Of a stretch of DNA of 64,000 bases, positions 52,222-61,195 are shown piece by piece. The notes under the pieces are model-generated. The model was not told the DNA's origin and ran no database searches. It saw only the letters and a program-made list of their open reading frames with translations. The position numbers and the translations under genes were made by a program. Source of the DNA: Poriferisodalis sp965198245 (GTDB taxonomy: Bacteria; Actinomycetota; Acidimicrobiia; Acidimicrobiales; Poriferisodalaceae); NCBI RefSeq assembly GCF_965198245.1, contig NZ_OZ240249.1, positions 2,356,001 to 2,420,000 on the forward strand, read 5' to 3'. The number at the start of each line of letters is the position of its first letter. Position 1 is the first letter of the stretch.

Positions 52222-53333
52222 GCCGGCTGGATCTTCGGTGCGCGCAATCGGGACCTTCGGTGCGGTACGCCGCACTCCTGTCCGCGGTCTTCCTGCTGCT
52301 CCTCACCGGGGTGGTCCTGGTGCTGTCTGCCACCTCAGCGACCGGGGTCGAGGGGCCCGACCGCCCCCTGCAGTACTTCACACGACATCTGTGGTCGGCG
52401 GCCATCGCCGTGGGCGTGCTGCTGGTGACGCTCGGCATCGACTACCGGCGCTGGCGACGCCTGGCGCTGCCTCTTGCAGCCCTCAGCGTGGGTCTGCTGG
52501 TCGTCGTGCTGGCGGTGGGCAAACGCGCGGGCGGTGCTCGTCGCTGGATCGAGATCGGGCAACTCAGTGTTCAGCCGTCGGAGATCGCGAAGCTGGCCCT
52601 CATCGTTGCTTTGGCCGCGTTCCTGGACGCTCGCAAAGATCAGATCGACCGTCCCGATCGGATCCTGCGCCCGGCGATGCTCCTGCTGACGGCTGGCTGT
52701 TCCCTCGTGCTGCTGCAGCCGGACCTCGGGACCACACTGATCTTGGTCGGCATCGGGGTCGGGATGCTGTTCGTCGCAGGCCTGCCGGGCCGGGATCTCG
52801 GCAAGATTGCCCTGATGGTCGGAGTTGCAGCGCCCTTGCTGGCGTATGCGGCGCCGTACCGCCGAGCGCGCCTCGCGGGCTTCCTCGATCCGATCTCCGA
52901 GCGTGCCTCGAGCGGCTACCAGACGTTCCAGAGCCTGGTCGGCCTGGCACAAGGCGGACTGCGCGGCACCGGCCTCGGAGCAGGTCAGGCTAAGTGGGGA
53001 TGGGTGCCCAATGCCCCCACAGACTTCATCTTTGTCATCGTGGGCGAAGAAATGGGACTCCTTGGTGCGCTGGGGCTCCTCACGCTGTTGGGCGTCGTCG
53101 GCATCGGCGGTTTCCGGACGAGTCAGAAGGCGCCTGACCTGTTCGGCTCGCTGCTGGCCGCTGGCATCTCGATCTGGTTTGTGCTGCAGACGCTGGTGAA
53201 CGTCGGCGGTGTGGTTGGATTGCTGCCGGTGACCGGTGTGACCCTGCCATTCCTCTCTTTTGGCGGCTCCTCTTTGGTGGTCACCTCAGCGGCCGCCGGG
53301 TTGCTGCTGAACGTGACCCGGCGGTCCGACTGA
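52218..53333 (+). CDS. ftsW: Septal peptidoglycan polymerase FtsW (SEDS family)
   Basis: 371 residues with about ten helices. Polymerises lipid II at the septum together with FtsI. AGGARRWIEIG, QPSEIAKLALI, LLQPDLGTTLI, YQTFQSLVGLAQGGLRGTGLG, NAPTDFIFVIVGEEMGLLG and LPFLSFGGSSLV are SEDS hallmarks. Overlaps murD (ATGA) and is 3 nt ahead of murG. Assigned as FtsW rather than RodA by its place in the cluster. Confidence 0.94.
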   Translation: MSRLDLRCAQSGPSVRYAALLSAVFLLLLTGVVLVLSATSATGVEGPDRPLQYFTRHLWSAAIAVGVLLVTLGIDYRRWRRLALPLAALSVGLLVVVLAVGKRAGGARRWIEIGQLSVQPSEIAKLALIVALAAFLDARKDQIDRPDRILRPAMLLLTAGCSLVLLQPDLGTTLILVGIGVGMLFVAGLPGRDLGKIALMVGVAAPLLAYAAPYRRARLAGFLDPISERASSGYQTFQSLVGLAQGGLRGTGLGAGQAKWGWVPNAPTDFIFVIVGEEMGLLGALGLLTLLGVVGIGGFRTSQKAPDLFGSLLAAGISIWFVLQTLVNVGGVVGLLPVTGVTLPFLSFGGSSLVVTSAAAGLLLNVTRRSD

Positions 53334-53336
53334 GCC

Positions 53337-54539
53337 GTGCCCGCACGCGACAGAGCCTCTGCGGCACCAAGCGTGCTGATCGCCGGGGGCGGAACTGCCG
53401 GACATCTCATGCCGGGCCTGGCCGTGGCCACCGCACTGACTGAACGCGGGTGGCCCGCCGGCGCGATCCATTTCGTCGGCAGCACCAGAGGAATGGACGC
53501 ACAAATCGTGCCGGCAGCGGGCTTCGGTCTGACCGCACTTGGTGGCCGAGGCCTCACGGCGAGGCGAATCAACCTGACGAATGCACTGGCGGCAGCGAGC
53601 TTGGCCTGGGCAACGTTGCGCGGCGTCGCGCTTGTCGGAAGACGCCGACCTGCCGCTGTGCTGTCGCTGGGCGGTTACGCCGCGCTGCCCGCGACGGTCG
53701 GCGCCGTGGTTTGGAGAGTGCCGTTGGTGATCGCAGAGCAGAATGCTGTCGCCTCGGCAACGAACCGACTGCTGGGTCGCTTCGCACGGGCGGCTGCGGT
53801 GCCAGTACACGGAACCGGCTTGCAGCGCGAGGTGGTGACGGGCAATCCCGTGCGCCCCGAGGTCACCCAGGCAGCGCTCGAGGCGGCTGATGCCCGCATC
53901 CGGCTCGGCTGGCCCACCGATGCGACCGTCATCGTGGTGTTCGGCGGCTCGCTGGGTTCGCTTCGAATCAACACCGCGGTGTGGTCGGCGCTTCCGTCAC
54001 TGCGCGGCCGCGACGGCGTATTCGTGTATCACGTCGTAGGCAAACGAGATTGGGATGACCGCCCGCCGCACCCGCCGCCGCGCCCCAACGGTTCGGACGT
54101 CACCGAGTGGTACCGCGCTGTGCCCTTTGACGAGCAGCTGCCCTTGGCGCTGGCTGCAGCTGACCTGGCGATCTGCCGTGCCGGAGCCTCAACCGTTGCC
54201 GAGTTGTCGGTGATCGGCACACCGGCGGTGCTCGTGCCCTTGCCCATCGCAACCGACGACCATCAGCGCCGCAATGCCGAGCACTTGGTGTCGATCGGTC
54301 AGGCACGAGTGGTGCCTGATGCCGAACTCGATGCGCAACGGATGCTTGCCGAGATCGACCAGATGTCAGAGCTCAGCGGCGCCAGGGGAGTTGACAGGGG
54401 AACGCAAGCTGCCCCCGCTGCGACCTTCGGTCGTCGAGACTCTGCAGAACGCGTCGCACAACTTGTGATCGAGCACAGTTCGGTGATCCCGGGCTCTGTC
54501 GTGATGAGGGCGCGCTCGCGCAAGGAATCCACATCGTGA
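53337..54539 (+). CDS. murG: Lipid II-forming GlcNAc transferase
   Basis: 400 residues, GTG start. GT28 enzyme adding GlcNAc to lipid I on the inner membrane face. IAGGGTAGHLMPGLAVA, VLSLGGYAALPA, AEQNAVASATNRLL, TGNPVRPEV, FGGSLGSLRINTAV, CRAGASTVAELSVIGTPAVLVPLP and DDHQRRNAEHL mark both half-sites. The C-terminus carries an extra tail of about 30 residues. Overlaps murC as GTGA. Confidence 0.94.
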   Translation: MPARDRASAAPSVLIAGGGTAGHLMPGLAVATALTERGWPAGAIHFVGSTRGMDAQIVPAAGFGLTALGGRGLTARRINLTNALAAASLAWATLRGVALVGRRRPAAVLSLGGYAALPATVGAVVWRVPLVIAEQNAVASATNRLLGRFARAAAVPVHGTGLQREVVTGNPVRPEVTQAALEAADARIRLGWPTDATVIVVFGGSLGSLRINTAVWSALPSLRGRDGVFVYHVVGKRDWDDRPPHPPPRPNGSDVTEWYRAVPFDEQLPLALAAADLAICRAGASTVAELSVIGTPAVLVPLPIATDDHQRRNAEHLVSIGQARVVPDAELDAQRMLAEIDQMSELSGARGVDRGTQAAPAATFGRRDSAERVAQLVIEHSSVIPGSVVMRARSRKESTS

Positions 54540-55915
54540 CCAGGACCCAGCCCGATCTCGCCGAATCTCGCAGCATCCACCTGGTAGGGGCTGGGGGTGC
54601 GGGAATGAATGCGATCGGGCTGGTGCTCGCGGAGATGGGTCATGCCCTCAGCGGCAGTGATCTGAGACCGGGCCCAGGAATGACGCGGCTCGCCGCCCAC
54701 GGAGCTCGAACAGCGATTGGCCACGACGCCGTCAATGTGGGCTCCGCGGACATCGTGGCGCATTCGAGCGCTGTGCCCTCGAGCAATGTGGAACTCGCCG
54801 AAGCCCGGCGCCGGGGGATACCGGTCCTCAGTCGGGCCGAACTGCTCAGCCAGATCTGCCAACGCAAGAGGACACTGGCGGTCGGAGGGACCCATGGCAA
54901 GACGACCACGTCGTCGATGCTGGCGCTCTGTCTCGTTGCTGCCGGTGAGCACCCGTCGTTCTTGGTTGGCGGTGAGCTCAACGAGATCGGCTCGGGCGCC
55001 GTCTGGGACATGGCGGGGGAGTGGTTCGTTGTCGAAGCCGACGAGTCCGACGGAACCTTCCTCCAACTCGGCGCCGACGCGGTGCTCGTGACAAACATCG
55101 AGCCCGATCACCTTGATCACTACGGCAGCTTCGACGCGCTTACCGGGGCATTCGAGCGCTTCTGCAGCAGCGCGAACGGGCCGCGCGTGGTGTGCGCCGA
55201 TGACCCACAGGCCGCCGAGATGGCGGAGCGCGTCGGCGGCTGCGTGACGTACGGAAGATCTGAGCAGGCGAAGTACCGGATCATTGGCGCACGAAGTTCA
55301 CGCAGCGGTGCGGAGTTCGAGTTGTTCGCGGGCACCACGTCGATCGGGCGCTGCGAACTGCCGCTGCCTGGGCTGCACAACGTCACGAACGCCGCTGGTG
55401 CGCTGGCCGCAGCACTCGAACTCGGCGCCACAGCTTCACCGATGATCGAGGCACTGGGGCGCTTTGCGGGTGTGGCCAGGCGATTCGAACGGCGGGGCGA
55501 GCGCGACGGCATCTCGTTCATCGACGACTATGCGCACCTTCCGGCCGAGGTGACGGCCGCAATCTCTGCGGCTCGCAGCGGGGACTGGAATCGCATCGTT
55601 GCGGTTTTCCAACCCCATCGCTACTCGCGGATCGCAGCGCTGTGGCAGGACTTCGCGGACTCATTCGGGGGCGCCGACCAGTTGGTCCTCACCGACATCT
55701 ACCCCGCCGGCGAGGTGCCACGGCCTGGCGTGTCCACAGAACTCGTGCTCGGCGCCGTTCTCGACTCGCATCCCTACGCCTCCGTGGCGTATCTCCCGGG
55801 GCGGGCTGAGCTGCGTTCGTACCTGCGTGCGAACCTGCGAGCCGGCGACCTGTGCCTCACCCTGGGAGCGGGAGACCTGACAACGCTCGCAGATGAGCTG
55901 CTGCATGCCACCTGA
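54536..55915 (+). CDS. murC: UDP-MurNAc:L-alanine ligase
   Basis: 459 residues. First amino-acid ligase of the peptide stem. IHLVGAGGAGMNAIG, GTHGKTTTSSMLA, VEADESDGTFLQL, NIEPDHLDHYGSFDAL, PGLHNVTNAAGALAAA, FIDDYAHLPAEVTAAI, VFQPHRYSRIAAL and LTDIYPAGEVPRPGVS are standard; the usual DDYGHHP is DDYAHLP here, a change at the second His position. Its 3' end overlaps murB by 23 nt. Confidence 0.94.
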   Translation: MTRTQPDLAESRSIHLVGAGGAGMNAIGLVLAEMGHALSGSDLRPGPGMTRLAAHGARTAIGHDAVNVGSADIVAHSSAVPSSNVELAEARRRGIPVLSRAELLSQICQRKRTLAVGGTHGKTTTSSMLALCLVAAGEHPSFLVGGELNEIGSGAVWDMAGEWFVVEADESDGTFLQLGADAVLVTNIEPDHLDHYGSFDALTGAFERFCSSANGPRVVCADDPQAAEMAERVGGCVTYGRSEQAKYRIIGARSSRSGAEFELFAGTTSIGRCELPLPGLHNVTNAAGALAAALELGATASPMIEALGRFAGVARRFERRGERDGISFIDDYAHLPAEVTAAISAARSGDWNRIVAVFQPHRYSRIAALWQDFADSFGGADQLVLTDIYPAGEVPRPGVSTELVLGAVLDSHPYASVAYLPGRAELRSYLRANLRAGDLCLTLGAGDLTTLADELLHAT

Positions 55916-56864
55916 GCGATGGTCCGATCCCGATGCGGTCCGACGAGCCGCAACAGTCTTGGGCGATGACGCTCGCATCGATGCACCGTTGGGCTCGATC
56001 ACCACGTCGCGAGTCGGAGGGCCTGCAGCGGTCGCGTTCGTGGCCAATGGCCTCGCCGACCTGCAACGGGTGCGAGAAGCCAGCGCAGCCTCCGGGCTGG
56101 AAATCCTCGTTGTCGGGCGAGGATCGAACCTGCTGGTCGCGGACCGGGGTTTTGAAGGCATCGCACTGCTGCTTGGAGATGCCTACAGCACCATCGAATT
56201 CGATCACGCGAACGCCACGGTCACCGCTGGTGCCGCGGTGGCATTGCCAGTGCTCGCGCGCCAATGCGCCGCGGCAGGGATCGGCGGGCTCGAATGGGCC
56301 GTGGGAGTACCGGGTTCTGTCGGCGGGGCCGTGCGCATGAACGCAGGAGGGCATGGAAGCGACATTGCGTCCTGCCTGATCGACGCCGACATTGCCGACC
56401 TGGAAGGCTCCTCAGCGCCCCCAACGCAGCAGCCTCGCCCCGTCGATGCTCTCGATCTGGGCTACCGCCGCAGCGGCTTGGCAAACCGCCATGTCGTGGT
56501 GAGTGCGCGATTGCAAGGGCATCGCGCACTTCCCTCAAAGGTGACCGACCAGATCGCGGAAATTGTCCGCTGGCGCCGAGAACACCAGCCAGGCGGCCAG
56601 AACTTCGGCTCGGTCTTCATGAACCCGCCACAAGAGTCCGCAGGCGCACACATCGATCAGGCAGGTCTGCGCGGCTTGCGCATCGGCACGGCCGAGATCT
56701 CGCGCCTGCACGCCAATTTCATCGTCTCGGACCCCGGCGGAACTGCAGCCGATGTCGTCGCGCTGATGGCCGAGGTCCGCCACCGTGTCGCGGATTCGTC
56801 GGGCATCGTGCTGCAGCCCGAGATTCGCATGGTGGGGTTCGGTGCCGCACCGGTCCCTACCTGA
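55893..56864 (+). CDS. murB: UDP-N-acetylenolpyruvoylglucosamine reductase
   Basis: 323 residues from ATG 55893 (ATG 55905 also possible). FAD enzyme that completes UDP-MurNAc. TSRVGGPAAVAFVA, VVGRGSNLLVADRG, GGLEWAVGVPGSVGGAVRMNAG (read in parts), LGYRRSGLANRHVVVSA, NFGSVFMNPP with the proton-donating Ser, and DPGGTAADVVALM are the type I MurB landmarks. Followed 2 nt later by the ftsQ start. Confidence 0.93.
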   Translation: MSCCMPPERWSDPDAVRRAATVLGDDARIDAPLGSITTSRVGGPAAVAFVANGLADLQRVREASAASGLEILVVGRGSNLLVADRGFEGIALLLGDAYSTIEFDHANATVTAGAAVALPVLARQCAAAGIGGLEWAVGVPGSVGGAVRMNAGGHGSDIASCLIDADIADLEGSSAPPTQQPRPVDALDLGYRRSGLANRHVVVSARLQGHRALPSKVTDQIAEIVRWRREHQPGGQNFGSVFMNPPQESAGAHIDQAGLRGLRIGTAEISRLHANFIVSDPGGTAADVVALMAEVRHRVADSSGIVLQPEIRMVGFGAAPVPT

Positions 56865-56866
56865 GC

Positions 56867-57619
56867 GTGCCTGGCAAACCTGCGGAGGCCACCGCACCGG
56901 GAGGGAAAGGCCCCAAGCGTTGGCTGATCGGAGCAGCGCTCACAGCGCTCGTGCTCTCGATCGGCACGATCATTCTCGCCGCAGGCACGTTTGAGGTCGG
57001 TCGGATCCACTTCAGCGGTCTGCATCGAGTGAGTTACGACGAGGCGTACCGGGCAGCAGGCATTGGCGCCGGTGACTTCATGGGAACCCTGGACACCGAA
57101 CATGGAGAGCAATCGCTCGAGGAACTGCCGTGGATAGCCGACGCTCGAATCCGCCGGCGATGGCCCGCGACGGTGGAAGTGGACGTTGTCGAGCGAACAG
57201 CGGTGGCGTTGGCACTCGCCGCGCCCCGCTGCTGGGTGCTGACCGATATTGAGGGCCGAATCCTCACATCACCGCTCGCAGCTCCACCCGAACTGCCGCG
57301 GCTGTCGGGGATTTCCGCTGCGCCGGAACCAGGCGGCTACCTCGCCAGCGATGCCGCAGCCCTGCTTAGGGTCCTCGACGCAGCGCGCGGCCAGCACGGT
57401 TTCACAGTCGTTGCGTTGTGGCGTGACGGGCGCGGGGACGTGAGGGCACGCGTCCGGCAACAGCCGGGCGGTGCCCCCTTCGAGGTGGCGCTGGGAGACG
57501 AGTCGGCGATCGGTGCGAAGACGGCCGCAATTGCCGCAGTCATCTCCGATCTCGAGCACTCAGATGACATCCTCGATGTATCGGTTCCGCATCTCCCGGT
57601 GGTCCGCGGAGCCAACTGA
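56867..57619 (+). CDS. ftsQ: Divisome protein FtsQ (POTRA domain)
   Basis: 250 residues from GTG 56867, chosen because it follows the murB stop by 2 nt and places the helix correctly. Basic N-terminus (GGKGPKRW), one transmembrane helix (about 18-40), POTRA domain (FEVGRIHFSGLHRVSYDEAY), then IRRRWPATVEVDVVERTAVAL, the typical FtsQ beta strand, and the rest of the FtsQ domain. Confidence 0.88.
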   Translation: MPGKPAEATAPGGKGPKRWLIGAALTALVLSIGTIILAAGTFEVGRIHFSGLHRVSYDEAYRAAGIGAGDFMGTLDTEHGEQSLEELPWIADARIRRRWPATVEVDVVERTAVALALAAPRCWVLTDIEGRILTSPLAAPPELPRLSGISAAPEPGGYLASDAAALLRVLDAARGQHGFTVVALWRDGRGDVRARVRQQPGGAPFEVALGDESAIGAKTAAIAAVISDLEHSDDILDVSVPHLPVVRGAN

Positions 57620-57647
57620 TCGGCCAGATCGTCCCATTCGGCAGGTC

Positions 57648-57676
57648 TTGCCCATCAACGGAGGCATCGGTACTGT
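57648..57676 (+). promoter_or_regulatory. Candidate promoter of ftsZ
   Basis: TTGCCC (57648-57653), 17-nt spacer, TACTGT (57671-57676) in the 140-nt gap before ftsZ, the largest gap inside the cluster after mraZ. A separate ftsZ promoter is common in actinobacteria. The match to consensus is moderate. Confidence 0.4.
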
Positions 57677-57759
57677 CCTAGATTGCGCTATTTTGCCTAG
57701 GAGGTGCCTGCCGACGGCACGATTGATGTCGCGGCCGGCCAGCGAACGCGAGGAGCCCT

Positions 57760-58836
57760 GTGGCCTCACCACAGAATTACGTGGCAATCATCAAGGTGGT
57801 GGGCGTCGGCGGCGGTGGCTCGAACGCCGTCAACAGGATGATCGATGTCGGCCTTGGCGGCGTCGAATTCATTGCCATCAACACCGACGCTCAAGCGCTG
57901 CTGCTGAGCGATGCTGATGTCAAGCTGGACATCGGTCGCCAGCTGACGCGCGGACTTGGAGCGGGGAGCGACCCCGAGATCGGCACCCGGGCGGCCGAGG
58001 AACACCGGGATGAGATCGCAGAAGCAATGCAGGGCGCGGACATGGTGTTCATCACCGCTGGGGAAGGCGGAGGCACCGGAACCGGTGGTGCACCTATCGT
58101 CGCAGAAATCGCCAAGGAAGTCGGTGCACTGACCATCGGCGTGGTCACCCGCCCCTTCGCCTTCGAAGGCAAGCGCCGTCAGATCCAGGCTGAGCAGGGC
58201 ATCGAACGGCTCAAGGAACGAGTCGACACCTTGATCGTGATCCCGAACGACCGGCTGTTGACGGTGGCGAGCGAGCACACGTCGATCATCGATGCCTTTC
58301 GGATGGCCGACGACGTGCTGCGTGAGGGCGTGTCCGGCATTTCGGGCCTCATCACGACTCCTGGCCTCATCAACACCGACTTCGCCGACGTGAAGGCGAT
58401 TATGTCCAACGCCGGCACGGCCCTGATGGGAATCGGCCGTGCACATGGCGAGAACCGGTCCAAGAACGCTGCTCGCCAAGCGGTGTCGTCATCGCTGCTC
58501 GAGGAGTCCATCGATGGAGCCCGCGGCATCTTGCTGAATATTGCCGCCGGACCCGAACTGGGGCTGTTCGAGGTCAACGAGGCGGCGGAAGTGATCCGCG
58601 AGGTGGCACACGCCGAGGCCAACATCATCTTCGGCACGGTGATCGACGACTCGCTCGGAGAAGAAATCCGTGTCACCGTCATCGCGGCGGGCTTTGACCG
58701 ATACGCGCCGTCTCGCTCCGGAGGCACCGCCCTGGGCGACTACGCAGGCTCCGAACAAGCTGACGATTTGGCCGACCCATTCGGCGACCTCGACGAGGAC
58801 GACGAATCGTTCGACGTACCCAGCTTCCTGCGGTGA
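57760..58836 (+). CDS. ftsZ: Cell division GTPase FtsZ
   Basis: 358 residues, GTG start with GAGGAG about 9 nt upstream. Tubulin-like GTPase forming the Z-ring. IKVVGVGGGGSNAVNRMI, INTDAQAL, GEGGGTGTGGAPIVAEIAKE (signature in parts), T7 loop NTDFADVKAIM, and a C-terminal peptide DDESFDVPSFLR that binds SepF and other partners. The linker before it is short (about 25 residues) and Asp-rich. Confidence 0.96.
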   Translation: MASPQNYVAIIKVVGVGGGGSNAVNRMIDVGLGGVEFIAINTDAQALLLSDADVKLDIGRQLTRGLGAGSDPEIGTRAAEEHRDEIAEAMQGADMVFITAGEGGGTGTGGAPIVAEIAKEVGALTIGVVTRPFAFEGKRRQIQAEQGIERLKERVDTLIVIPNDRLLTVASEHTSIIDAFRMADDVLREGVSGISGLITTPGLINTDFADVKAIMSNAGTALMGIGRAHGENRSKNAARQAVSSSLLEESIDGARGILLNIAAGPELGLFEVNEAAEVIREVAHAEANIIFGTVIDDSLGEEIRVTVIAAGFDRYAPSRSGGTALGDYAGSEQADDLADPFGDLDEDDESFDVPSFLR

Positions 58837-58944
58837 CGCCCCGGGCGAGGGTGCATCCCCGTCGAACGACGGCACAGCGATGCCGCGCGTTGGCGTGGCC
58901 ACGCGGCTGCGGAACGGCGTAAGCCGAACGGGTCGGCACTCGCA

Positions 58945-59631
58945 ATGCTGATACTGCGCCGGCGCTGCGGAGCCAGCACGGTGCGCATCGCCGTCACTGA
59001 ACGCAGCGACGGCGACTGCGCCCCCCTGGTGGGGCTCGGTCCCAGCACGGTCACCGTCCTCAAGCAGACCCACGGCACCCACGTCGTCCGGGTGTTCCAT
59101 CCTGGGGAGCATCGCGGCACCAACGCCGACGCTGCGTGGACCACGGCGCTTGGAGCGACGCTCGCAGTGCGCACAGCGGACTGTGTGCCGATCGCGCTGT
59201 ACGGGACAGATGCGAGCGGTCTGAGTGCTGTCGCGACGGTTCACGCGGGATGGCGCGGTCTGCTCGGCGGCGTCGTGGGGGCGACGCTCGCGGAACTCGG
59301 ACGTCACGGGATCCGCCACATCCGCGCGGTCGTCGGGCCTCACATCTGCCGCCTGCACTACGAATTCGGGACAGATGAACTCGACGCTGCAGTGAGTTCC
59401 TTCGGCCCCTCAGTGGCGAGCAGAACTGCGTGGGGAACGCCGGCGCTTGACCTTGGCGAGATTGCCCGCCGGACGCTTCGCAGCGGGGGAGCGATTCTCG
59501 ACACCGAGCTGGGCCGCTGTACGGCCTGCGATGGTCGCTACTTCTCGCACCGAGCTCGTGCCGAGAAGGGCCGGACTGCGCTGCTGATCTGCCTGGACGC
59601 CCACGGAGCAGGAGACGAGTCCGGTGATTGA
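58945..59631 (+). CDS. pgeF: PgeF/YfiH-type purine nucleoside phosphorylase-like protein
   Basis: 228 residues. YfiH/LACC1 family: LKQTHGTHVVRV, VRTADCVPIAL, VHAGWRGLLGGVV, GPHICRLHYEFG and CDGRYFSHRA carry the zinc-binding His and Cys residues of the family. In other bacteria it removes faulty peptidoglycan precursors or acts on purine nucleosides. It overlaps yggS by 8 nt, the usual actinobacterial order after ftsZ. Confidence 0.88.
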   Translation: MLILRRRCGASTVRIAVTERSDGDCAPLVGLGPSTVTVLKQTHGTHVVRVFHPGEHRGTNADAAWTTALGATLAVRTADCVPIALYGTDASGLSAVATVHAGWRGLLGGVVGATLAELGRHGIRHIRAVVGPHICRLHYEFGTDELDAAVSSFGPSVASRTAWGTPALDLGEIARRTLRSGGAILDTELGRCTACDGRYFSHRARAEKGRTALLICLDAHGAGDESGD

Positions 59632-60307
59632 TGCCGGACAGGTCCGCCAACGCGTCGAACGTGTCAAGCACCGGATTGCTGACGCCGGGGGCGACCCAGC
59701 TCGGATCGGCATCGTGGCTGTGACGAAAGGATTCGACGCCTCTGCAATCGACGCCGCGGCAGCTGCCGGCTTGGGAATGATCGGCGAGAACTACGCCCAG
59801 GAACTCCAAGGAAAATGGGATCAGCTGCTGCCGGAGACCAGGAGCACGATCGACGTCCACTTCATCGGACGGCTGCAGTCCAACAAAGTGCGACAGCTGG
59901 CAGACGTCGTGGATCTGTGGCAGAGCGTGGACCGGACACGGCTTGTCGAACAGATTGCACGGCACAGTCCCCGAGCCGCGGTCTTTGTGCAACTCGATGT
60001 GAGCGGCACGAACACCCAGGGCGGTTGCCTGCTCGAGGAGGCTCCGTCGCTGGTTGGCGCCGCCCGCCAGTCGGGACTCGATGTTCAGGGCTGTATGGCG
60101 ATCGGGCCTCAAGGCGCGTCATCGCAGATCGAAGCAGCGTTTGCCGAGGTCGCCCGATTTGCCGATCGCCACGATCTCGAGCACCGCTGCATGGGAATGA
60201 GCGCTGACCTCGAGGAAGCAATCCGGGCTGGCTCGACGATGGTGCGTATCGGGACCGCCCTATTCGGCAATCGACCGCCGCGGGTCGCCTCTACACGGGG
60301 TGCCTGA
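59624..60307 (+). CDS. yggS: YggS-family PLP homeostasis protein
   Basis: 227 residues, GTG start. Single-domain PLP-binding barrel: VAVTKGFDASAI carries the PLP Lys, with GENYAQELQGKW, VHFIGRLQSNKV, GMSADLEEAIRAGSTMVRIGTALFG (read in parts). Buffers PLP and affects amino-acid pools; no enzymatic activity is known. The usual RxxNxG-type segment reads LDVSGTNTQGGC here. Confidence 0.92.
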   Translation: MIDAGQVRQRVERVKHRIADAGGDPARIGIVAVTKGFDASAIDAAAAAGLGMIGENYAQELQGKWDQLLPETRSTIDVHFIGRLQSNKVRQLADVVDLWQSVDRTRLVEQIARHSPRAAVFVQLDVSGTNTQGGCLLEEAPSLVGAARQSGLDVQGCMAIGPQGASSQIEAAFAEVARFADRHDLEHRCMGMSADLEEAIRAGSTMVRIGTALFGNRPPRVASTRGA

Positions 60308-60381
60308 CCGCATCTTGGCGAGTCGGTACCCTTTGCAACCGAGACAGTCTCCAATCGAGGCTGCTCTTGTTGAGGTACTGC

Positions 60382-60879
60382 ATGGCTTCGTTCATGAAGC
60401 AGGCGATGAGCTATCTGGGCCTCGGGCCCGACGACAGCTATGCTCTGCCGGCCGAGCGCGCCCTGCCGGGCGAAATGCCAGCGGCGGATGCTTTCGCCGA
60501 TCAAACCAGCCAGAGCGGCGTCACGGTGGTCGAACGACCACCGTCGGCAACACCGCACTCGGGGGCGCCCGTACCGACATCGGCTGTGCGCCGGGTGGCG
60601 ACATCGACAGCACAGCCGTTCGTGCTGATGCCCCGCATGTTCGACGACGCGCAGCAGATCGGCGATCGCTTCAAGCGCGACCAACCGATCATCCTGAACT
60701 TGCAAGGACTCGACCGCGACACAGCACGTCGGCTGCTGGATTTCGCCAGCGGCCTGTGTTACGCCCGCGATGGGGAGATGCGAAAGGTTGCGAACGCCGT
60801 CTACATGCTCGTGCCGGCAAATGTCGTGGTGAGCGACAGCGAACATCAAACGGTTCCCACAGAGGGCGTCGACCGCTGA
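60382..60879 (+). CDS. sepF: Z-ring anchor protein SepF
   Basis: 165 residues from ATG 60382, giving the membrane-binding amphipathic helix MASFMKQAMSYLGLG at the N-terminus. A variable Pro/Ser-rich linker (about 30-80) follows, then the SepF domain: VLMPRMFDDAQQIGDRFKRD, PIILNLQGLDRDTARRLLDFASGL and KVANAVYMLVPANVVV. Tethers FtsZ to the membrane in actinobacteria, which lack FtsA. Confidence 0.93.
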   Translation: MASFMKQAMSYLGLGPDDSYALPAERALPGEMPAADAFADQTSQSGVTVVERPPSATPHSGAPVPTSAVRRVATSTAQPFVLMPRMFDDAQQIGDRFKRDQPIILNLQGLDRDTARRLLDFASGLCYARDGEMRKVANAVYMLVPANVVVSDSEHQTVPTEGVDR

Positions 60880-60910
60880 AACGCTCCAGCGCGGGCCACC
60901 TGGCCGAACG

Positions 60911-61174
60911 ATGAGAGGCCTGCTGTGCACGCTGACGAATTTGTACGTCTTCGCAGTCTTCGCTCGCGTTCTGTTCAGCTGGATCCCGCTGTCCCCGGAC
61001 AGTCCAGTGATGGTGGTGCGGACCTGGTTGGTGCGGATCACCGAGCCGGTCATGGGGCCGCTTCGGCGGGCACTGCCTTCGATACGACTGGGCCGGGTTG
61101 CGCTTGATCTCTCGCCGATCGTGCTGATCATCGGATTGCAGGTGCTCGTGTCCGGCATGCTGCTGCGCTGTTGA
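60911..61174 (+). CDS. yggT: YggT-family membrane protein
   Basis: 87 residues with two helices (about 8-25 and 62-85). YggT signature ARVLFSWIPLSP and ITEPVMGPLRRALPSI. Regularly follows sepF in actinobacteria; its function is unclear but linked to envelope or division by context. ATG start 31 nt after sepF. Confidence 0.9.
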   Translation: MRGLLCTLTNLYVFAVFARVLFSWIPLSPDSPVMVVRTWLVRITEPVMGPLRRALPSIRLGRVALDLSPIVLIIGLQVLVSGMLLRC

Positions 61175-61195
61175 GACGCTGGTACATTCCGCGCC